From NCBI GenBank assembly GCA_963662175.1, contig OY759221.1, positions 18,194,027 through 18,258,026 on the forward strand: a stretch of DNA of 64,000 bases. Reading direction: 5' to 3'. The translations under genes and the position numbers were made by a program. The stretch comes from Aradus depressus (taxonomy: Eukaryota; Arthropoda; Insecta; Hemiptera; Aradidae). The notes beneath the pieces are model-generated. The model ran no database searches. It worked only from the letters and a program-made list of their open reading frames with translations, and was not told the DNA's origin. The first letter of the stretch is position 1. Each line of letters starts with the position of its first letter. Positions 43,801 through 52,800 of this stretch are shown here, in pieces.

Positions 43801-46800
43801 CTATGAGCCTCAGCCAGTTCTGTGCTCAGAGGCAAGCACGCTTCCGAATAAAATTATATTTTATGTTCTCAATTTTTTCTATACTCATTGTCAGTCTATG
43901 GCCTAGTTACATGGCCTAGTTATATAGAAAAATGTATCGATACGTAATCTGCACCTGAAAGTCGAAACATGAAATTTCGGCCAAATTTCAGATAACTCTA
44001 CTCTCTCAGAGTGAGAATTTCATCAAATTCATAGCTATAATCATTTCTGAGTTCGAGCTTACGAGCTTAAACGTGAAAATCTGATATAATATAATATATT
44101 ATATCAGATATAAGAAAGTAAAAAAATAATTCATTTTCATCATAAATCTTTTCTCAGTGAAAAACTAATTTTTTTTTTTTTTTAATTTACAAATAGGTAT
44201 TATTCACAACTATATAAATAATACATACAAGCAAATTTTCTAAAAGAGTAAATATATGCCATTGTCAGAATGTCAAGAGGGGAGAAATCACGCAGTGGTG
44301 ACACTCACTAGGCACTGAGTTGCACTCATTTAAAACTCACTGTCAATGCTGCAAGTAAAGAGGTCTCTAGGCCTTTGGCGCATAAGGCGACGTTGGGGAA
44401 GTGTGGCAGAATGGAGGGCACGGACTTGAGGATTATTATGTGAACTAAGGGAGGAAAATAATTTATTTGTGTCTGGATTTTGCTACTTCGGTTGTAGTTT
44501 GTAGCGTCTGTTCATTTCTTGACTTTTCAGTCTCATGTGGGGGTCCATGTTAGTCGCTTGTCGACTAGAAGACCTAGATAGCGGACATCGTTTTTTTTTA
44601 GATTATTGTTAAGGTATACTGAAGGGCAGGTATATATTTGCGACGGAGAGCAAAGGCGATGTGAACTGACTTCTAATCATTCGCCTTCACTCTCCACTAT
44701 TTGTAAATGAAAAACTCACAAAGGGTTAAAATAGATTAAGATATTAATCACATTCTGAAATTACTGGCTCAGACATAAGCTGATGAATGACAATAGGAGT
44801 GTTAAGAACTCCATGGTAAGCTAAATGGTCAATACCAACTTACTTTTTCATTCCTTGTTTGATCTTGCGGATCCTCTTCCGAAGCACTGTATTACTTTGT
44901 GGCTGAGGGGATGGCTGTTCCACTGGCCCGGACCGCTCCTCGCTCGCCCCTCCACTCGACTCGTACTCTACCTTCGCACTCCCGTTGTGCGGTGGCGAGT
45001 CCAACATCCAACTCTTGTTGTTCGAATTATCTGAAAAAGAGTTGGAACATGAAATTTTCAACAATGAACCGATTAATAAAAACGCCCAAAATGAAGATGG
45101 AGAGAAGATCTCAAGTGAAGTAGCAGAAGTGGTCGATGAATCACCGTCTATGTACTTCCCCAGCACAAATTAATCTATTACATTTTATCAATTACATTAG
45201 CCCATTTTTACCAATAATTAGAAGGTGGATGTTGTGATTCCTGACAAAGCAGAGTGCGTTTGTTGCTATTCGAAGTACTTTGTTTTGAAATATTTTTGGC
45301 GTTTCATGATAAGTGTTGCTGGTGGCTTTCTTGTATATCATAATGGTAAATGTGTGCTTGAGTGGAGTATTTCTGTCTTCTGAGAAGGTAAAGGGTATGC
45401 TTGCTGTAGTTTTGTGTTAATGTGTAGTTTCCACATGTGTCGTGTAGTGTATCCAAAAGTACTCCGAGATAGCGCACATCCTGGTCTTTAGGATCCCAGA
45501 GAACTGGAAGGTCATCATTTTGCTATGGAGAATCTGCAAAGAGCGAAAATCTTAGCTTCAGTCTACATTTAACTTGCCTCTCCATTTTAAAACCATTGTG
45601 AAACTTCGATCAGGGCTCTGAAGCTGTTTAATTGTGAACCATAATTCCTCTCCTTCACATTGTCCAGGCATGATTTCAGAAAGTTGATAAAACAAGGCTG
45701 AACGTACTTGGTAAACTGCCAGTAAAGTCAAAGAAGTCAGTTCCAAAGTATGCTATCTCAGGTAGGGTGGGCTCGATGTGTTCCTTGAAGTATTCCATGG
45801 CCATTGTGGACAGATCGAAGAGTTCATCTGTGACACGGTACGGCCGAGCTAACTTGGGGGTCGTGTTTATGTAATGGATGATTCTGTACACTTCATCCAA
45901 GATCTGAAACAATTCAACATCGCATATTCAGTACGAAAATTCGAATGGAGTGTTTTTCGTAAAATATGTGTATGTATGTCAACAATATCTTTATATTTTA
46001 TGTGTACGCAAAATATCTTTTACACGGATCAACCTAAAAATTTTAAATCTATAAGTCATTCATCCCAACTTAAAACGGATACGATTTTGACAAAATAGAG
46101 ATCACTTTATTTAGGGGTATAACTAGATAGCGCCGGTAGTTGAGAGGTAACGTTCCATCCTACTGACCCAAAGATCGCGATGGTAAAACCCTTGAGCACG
46201 CCGTCCTTCGAATGGCACGTTAAGCTATGGTCCCGAGCCTGTGCGATGTCAGGTACTCGTTAAAGACCCCTACCCTTATGTAACTAAACCTGTGTAGGCA
46301 AAATGTAGGGACTCCGACAGTAGAAGATAACAGGGAAGGGATAAGGCTTAGATCCCTAGGTGTACATAGCCTTTCCAATAAATCTATCTATCTGTGAACC
46401 TATTTCTGGAAATATCCCTCAAATAAAAAAAATCTCTCCTCTCTTTTTTTTTTAGATATCTTTGCTTAATAGAATAGACTAATAACTATATTTGTTTGTG
46501 TTTTGTTCCAGCTCTAGTACAGTGACTAGTGATAGTCAACCTTGCGGATCTTTTAAATAGAAAAAATAACGATAATTCAAGTGGAGTTTTTTAAATAAAT
46601 AAATAAAGAGAATGCAAAAATTAGATTTTCCAATGTTTAATAATTTATTAGGTTAGGTTTTATGACTCATTCCCGGGCTTTAACTAAGAGGTCATATCGC
46701 CTACCACCAGAGCGCTCTTTCGTCATTCTGGTGGACATGAGCCCGACTCTACTGTGGGAGTCCTAAATTTTGCCTACCCTAAATTTTTATTCACCTAGGG

Positions 46801-49800
46801 CAGGGGTCTTTAACGAGTACATGACATCGTACAGGCTCGGGACTATCGCTTAACGTCCCATCCGAAGGACGGCGTGCTCAAGTTTATTTTACTTCCCAGA
46901 TAAAATAAACTAAGGGCCTCGGTCGGGTTTCGAACCCACGATCTTGAGCTCAGAAGACAAGCACGCATACCACTGAGCTACCGGTGCCCTTTAATAATTT
47001 ATTATTATGGGCTATTATCGAAACGTTTCATTGTACATATTCATCCCATAACAACAAAACCTATTTTTTTTTTTCAGTCATATTGGCCACAGGGAAGGGG
47101 GGATGAGTATGAGAACTCTGATAACCGCCGTTGTAATGAACGTATTGAGACAACATTTTGTAAGTATACCCAGAACCCCATAAGAATGACAACTGTTGTT
47201 TTCGAGCCAAATCGGGAAACGGGGCCAGAGGGGGGATGCTGAACCCAAATACTCTAATAAATGCCGATATAATAACTGTATCAACAAATTTAATTTACGA
47301 ATTCAGAAGCTCTTATTTAAGTCAAATATTGTTTTTTAGCCAAAACGAATCGATGCGTACTATCGTTTGGTTCTTACTAAACCTGTTCCTAATGAATGTT
47401 CTAACCATCGTTCTGAACTCAGATTTGACTCAGGAAAACGAACAAGGTTAAAATAAAAAGGATAAAAAACAAAGATCATAATACATGAGACAATTCCCAC
47501 TACAAATGTATAAAAGCTCTATAAATACGGTTCATATCAATAAAATTGCTCCTATACAAGCTGTAAGGCAATTCAAAACACAAATTTACTTAAAATGAAA
47601 ATAGTTGCCGGCCGGTACGACCAATGTGGAGTTGTCTCACGGGACAGGATCATATCTGTCTGGCCCATTTCCAAGCCATAATTATAGTTTATTATCAATT
47701 TTGTTGACAATGGAAAAAGTCTAACGTCATATCCTCCATAAAATAACAAAATGAGTCGCCAAAAAATATTTCAAAAACCATTTATGAAGGTAGTTAAAGA
47801 AAACTTTTATATACGTATCTAGATATAAAGAACTTACTTCTTTAGCAGCACAGAACGGAAAACACAAAGACTTGCTTAAACTAAAATGTTTTACAGTGAA
47901 ATTGTTCACTATTCAAAATTTGGAACGGAAAAAAAAAATTAAATAAACTGAAAAAGCAATTGTAACAATACAATGAACAAAATTGAAATTATATTAGAAA
48001 TATATATACTGACTTATGTCGATATCAAACAGAGGAATAATTAAAGAAACAATATAACCTAAACACAGATTTTCTTATGTTTTTATTTAATAAAAAATTG
48101 AGTTTGTTTTTTAATATTTATTAAATTGTATACCTAATACATTTAATTTAAAAGCTCAACTAAATAAATAAACCGAAATAGTTTTTCATAAGCGAAATAT
48201 TAAATAACTTTCAAACTGATTGCTTTAATAAAAATTATATATATATTGTTTTTTCTTGATTTGTTAGATTTTTATTAATTTACAAAAAAGTATGTTAAGG
48301 TTATAATCTTTTTTTCCCATTTTTGGAATCAAGAGGTTGGAAAACATGAAATTTCGTTAAAAACTCAACACTGAATTTCTAACCTATTAAATAACTTCCC
48401 CTATACTTCATATAAGCGGGGAACTAAAATGTATGTTAGCTCTCCGACAGAGAAAATTTTTAATTGTAAACTAACAACTTCCAAATAGAAAAAAACCCGG
48501 ACATTTTGTGAAAAAATAATAAATATACTTATTTTTAGATGTTGATTAGCGACTGTAGATTTTAATTGTAGGAATATTGAGGGTCAGTCAAAGATGGAAG
48601 AAAACACTATTCAAACGCCAACGTTTCGATATATTTTATATCATCAGGACCTACAAACGGCTGTTTAATTGATTCTAATCTTGATTCCCCCTCTTGTTTG
48701 TAGGCCCTGATGATGATATAAAATATATCGAAACGTTGGCGTTTGAATAGTGTTTTCTTCCATCTTCGACTGATACTTATTTTTGAAAAATATTTTTAAA
48801 ATTTTATATTAAAAAAACTGTGTTCTTCCACTATCGAGTTTTATTTTTATATATAGCATATTAGCCATGTCACTGTGTCATCTAATTATTTACAACATCC
48901 ATGGGCCCCGGGAGGGAGTTCTATCTACGAAATAAAACACTCCCAGACGGAAATCGAACCCGCAAACCATGGTGAGACCATGCAACCATAGCCCTACGCT
49001 CTAGCCCGCACGGCCACCATGGCCCCCAGATGTATGATTATGTAGAAGATTATTTTTATTAGTCACCTCTCCAGCAAAAAAGCAGCAATGTTTCCTTTCA
49101 ATGTGTTTGCCGAAGGACATCTGAAGAAGAGTGAGCCGCATGTGGAGGGTCTCCACGATATCACTCTCACAGGCCAGAGGATGGTTCCGGCGAGCGGATT
49201 CCCTTCTTGGCATTTTACCTTTGATTGTGTGAAACCTAAACAATAAACACTCATTGTAATAAGTAATAATCACTTTGCTTTATTAAGCCTAGTAAGCATG
49301 GGACTCTGAATCGACTCTGCATCTGGGATGAATTCCGTGTGCCTCGCCTGCGCCAGACTGCCCCGACTCATTGTCGCAGTGAATCTGGTGTGTTGCGAGT
49401 TAGTATTTTCTGCGTCTTGTGAATCCCGTCCGATATGGGATTCCCAGACTCTTTGTTGCGCAACATTGGCCAGTGTGGAGATGGATCCGAACAAGCTAGT
49501 GACTCTCACAGCTATGCATTTGTTTTTCGTTTTGTTTCGGTGATAGTTTTTTGCAAATTGTTGTTTGAGGGATGTGTCCTTCACGGACTATAGAAATCCC
49601 TAAAATTGGTACTTTTATTACAAATTTGAAGACCAACTTTGGTTAAAATGGATTGGGGACATTCTCAAAAAATGTCTAAACCCTTGACAGCCCAAAGTGT
49701 CCAAAAGATTAATCCCGCGTTGGTTCCCGCCACGAAATAAACCAAACCCATTTTCAAACCAAACATTTTCAAACCCACCATATTTTTGTCGTTTTTTATT

Positions 49801-52800
49801 GCGCTTATTATTAATTATACAAAAGAGAGCTGGGGAAATTCCCAAGAGAGCAACTTCCTCCATCAATTTTCGCAAAAAACTGAATCGCAACATGAATCTT
49901 GGTGTGGACACGGGTTTTTGTCTCGGAGCAGCGTCTGGTCTGAGTCCGAACAATAAATCAACGCAACGCGGATTCTGAATTGCGACATGAGTCGATTCAG
50001 AGTCCCAGTGGGTACTTGGCTATACTAAACCTTTTAATATATATATATATTGTCACTGATCTCGGGCTTTAACTACGAGGTCATATCGCCTACTACCAGA
50101 GAGTTCTTTCGTCGCTCTGAACATGGGCCCGACTCTACTATGGGATTCCTAAATTTTGCTTACCCTAATGTTTACTTAGCATTAAGGGTCATCAATGAAT
50201 ATCTGACTATCGCAAAGGCTCGGGTTCATCTCTTAACGTCCCAAGGTTTTTTCACATCCCGTGTATAAATATTAAAAAATATATATTTTAAATCGAATTC
50301 CAAAACTTCATACAAACCTAATGTTGTTCCGATCATAAAATTGCGACTAATATTAAAGGAGATATGAATATTTTAATAAAACAATTCAAAATTACATACT
50401 TGTATACTTAGGCGAAAACTTTTGAATAAAATGTTATCCCAAGTTCTGCTTTATGCCAAAATTCAAAAAATAAATCCGTCCCCCATCATTTTTTGAAATA
50501 ATGTAGACTTTTAAGGGAAAGTACTTGATAAGAAAGGTATTGCGGAAATATTAAAAACTCCCAAAGATATGTAACCATTAATAATTTACTATTAACAATA
50601 TTCATATTAGTTAGTTATTATGACTCATGCCCGGACTTTAACTACAAGGTCATATCGCGTCCTAAACTTTGCCTACTCTTAAATTTTTATTCACCTAGGA
50701 TAGAGGTCTTTAACGAGTACCTGACATCGTACAGGCTCGGGACAATCGCTTAACGCTTGAGCTCAGAAGGTTAGCACGCTATTTCTGAGCTACCTTACAA
50801 AGCACAGTCTCATCACATTACAAACTATCCATTTATTATATTATATTCAAAATTACCTATTTAACATTTGAGTCTGTAATTTTTGAAATGTTGAATTTAA
50901 AATTGAACCACAAGTTCGGTCCATTTGACGGCATACCTAAAAACAAAATTATAAAAGTTCAATTTACAAGTTGAAAATATAACAAACATTTGAAATAGGC
51001 ACATAATACATTGAAAAATAATTAATAACAAAATATGGGTCTATACTGAGAAATTATGGTAGTGATATGGCATGATTTTAGACGAAATACGTCTTTATCC
51101 GCAAATGCTATGGGGCGATATGACAGTGTATCGGGTTTAGCGATAATATTTGAAACGCTTGGCGTGGAGTAGACAGGAGGGGGACGGGAATGGTATCATG
51201 CGATAGAGTGAGGAAGTACTCATACTGTGAGCTGTGACTCAAATAACGATTAAATGTTTCAAACCAAGGAAGGTTCAAGTAAGCCCTTTGTGGGGCCAAA
51301 GTCAGTATTAGGGATATCTCGGGAGGCATACCGAATCCGGATTAAAGAGTGGACTAAGGATCTTTGGGCGTACATGGACTAAGGGCGTACATGGAGAGAA
51401 AGGACCACAGGCAGACAGTCGAAGATGTTCGGAGGTGTTGAACGATGAGATCCTGAACCTCAAAAGGAACGAGCTTCGGCAACAGATTGGAGTTCTCACA
51501 GGACACGGTCTGGTTACCTACACACTGTAGGAGTCAAGGACAGTCCTACCTGCGATAGATGTGGGGAAGAAGACAAGACGGCGGCACACTTCCTGGGCAT
51601 TTGCTCGGGATACGCGCGAACGAGATTCCACATTTTTGGTAAAGATGTAATCGCTGAGGAGGACTTTAGAAGATTGGACTATGAGATCATTCTCAGATTC
51701 ATCAAGGAAACTGAGAGACTGAGCACTTCATGGAGGACTTGATTTAGGTAACATACAGGTAACAAAATATGGAGCGCTTCCAGGGAAGGGATAAAAGCAC
51801 TGGATGGTTAGGTCCCTAGGTGTAAAACCCACCATATATAATAAATATAGTGGAAATACTAATAAATAAAATTAAAAATATGATAAATAAAGCACTTTTA
51901 TATTAAATATAAAGCAAATTTTGCTTACGCCATCGTCAGCACTGTTTATTGTTGAACCTTTTGCTGACGATGGCGTAAGCCGAAACCGGTACACATTTAT
52001 GTATATGTACGTGAAATTATAGTTAGAATAGTTAATAATTAATCTTATACTTAGTTGAATAGTATCTTTACTTGGAATCGTAAGAAATGCAGAGTTGGGC
52101 AACATTCCATTTCAACTAATAATTAACAATTACGAATAAATTAGTTCAACTGTAGTTATACTAACATGAAAGCTATTTTAATTGCAACTATTAACTAAAG
52201 AGATTATTAGTTAAATGGCTAGTTATGACGAATAACTAACGACAAAAAATTCGGAAACTATTCTATAACTTACAGGAGTTCAAGCAGCAATGCCAGTGTT
52301 CATAGACTACTCAATTCTTCGGATCTGATATTTTTCTGTTATTAATTCCCCAGCAATACAAAGTATTTTATTTGTGATTCCAGAACCCCTTAAGGACTAC
52401 AATAAAGTACCCCGCACATTTCTTATGTAAATTGGCCCCCGGTTAAATTGGTTGAAAGTGTTACCTGTGATAGATACTGAGCTCCTGAACAAATGTCTCC
52501 ATAGACTCGAAGCTTGAAGAATCGAATATTTTGGAAAAAAACGCATTCAAAGTCAACCGTTTTCACAACTGTCTCAAACCTGTGAAGTGCTATTTTTTCG
52601 AAAGGAAATTCATTTTTCTGCAAATTGTTTTCTTTTCTTTTTTTAAATATTGTTTATTCTTCCTATATGATATTTTACGAAAAAAAAGGGATTTTTAGAC
52701 AAAAAATAATAAAATAACCATCGAAAAAATTCATCACTGATATTCAACTCAATTATTTATGACAATTGCAATAATTGTTGTAAGAACGATTGCCGTTATG

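Noticed and set aside
44085..44111. AT palindrome (ctgatataatataatatattatatcag)-like sequence as a regulatory site
   Set aside because: Imperfect and expected by chance in such AT-rich DNA; no second copy.
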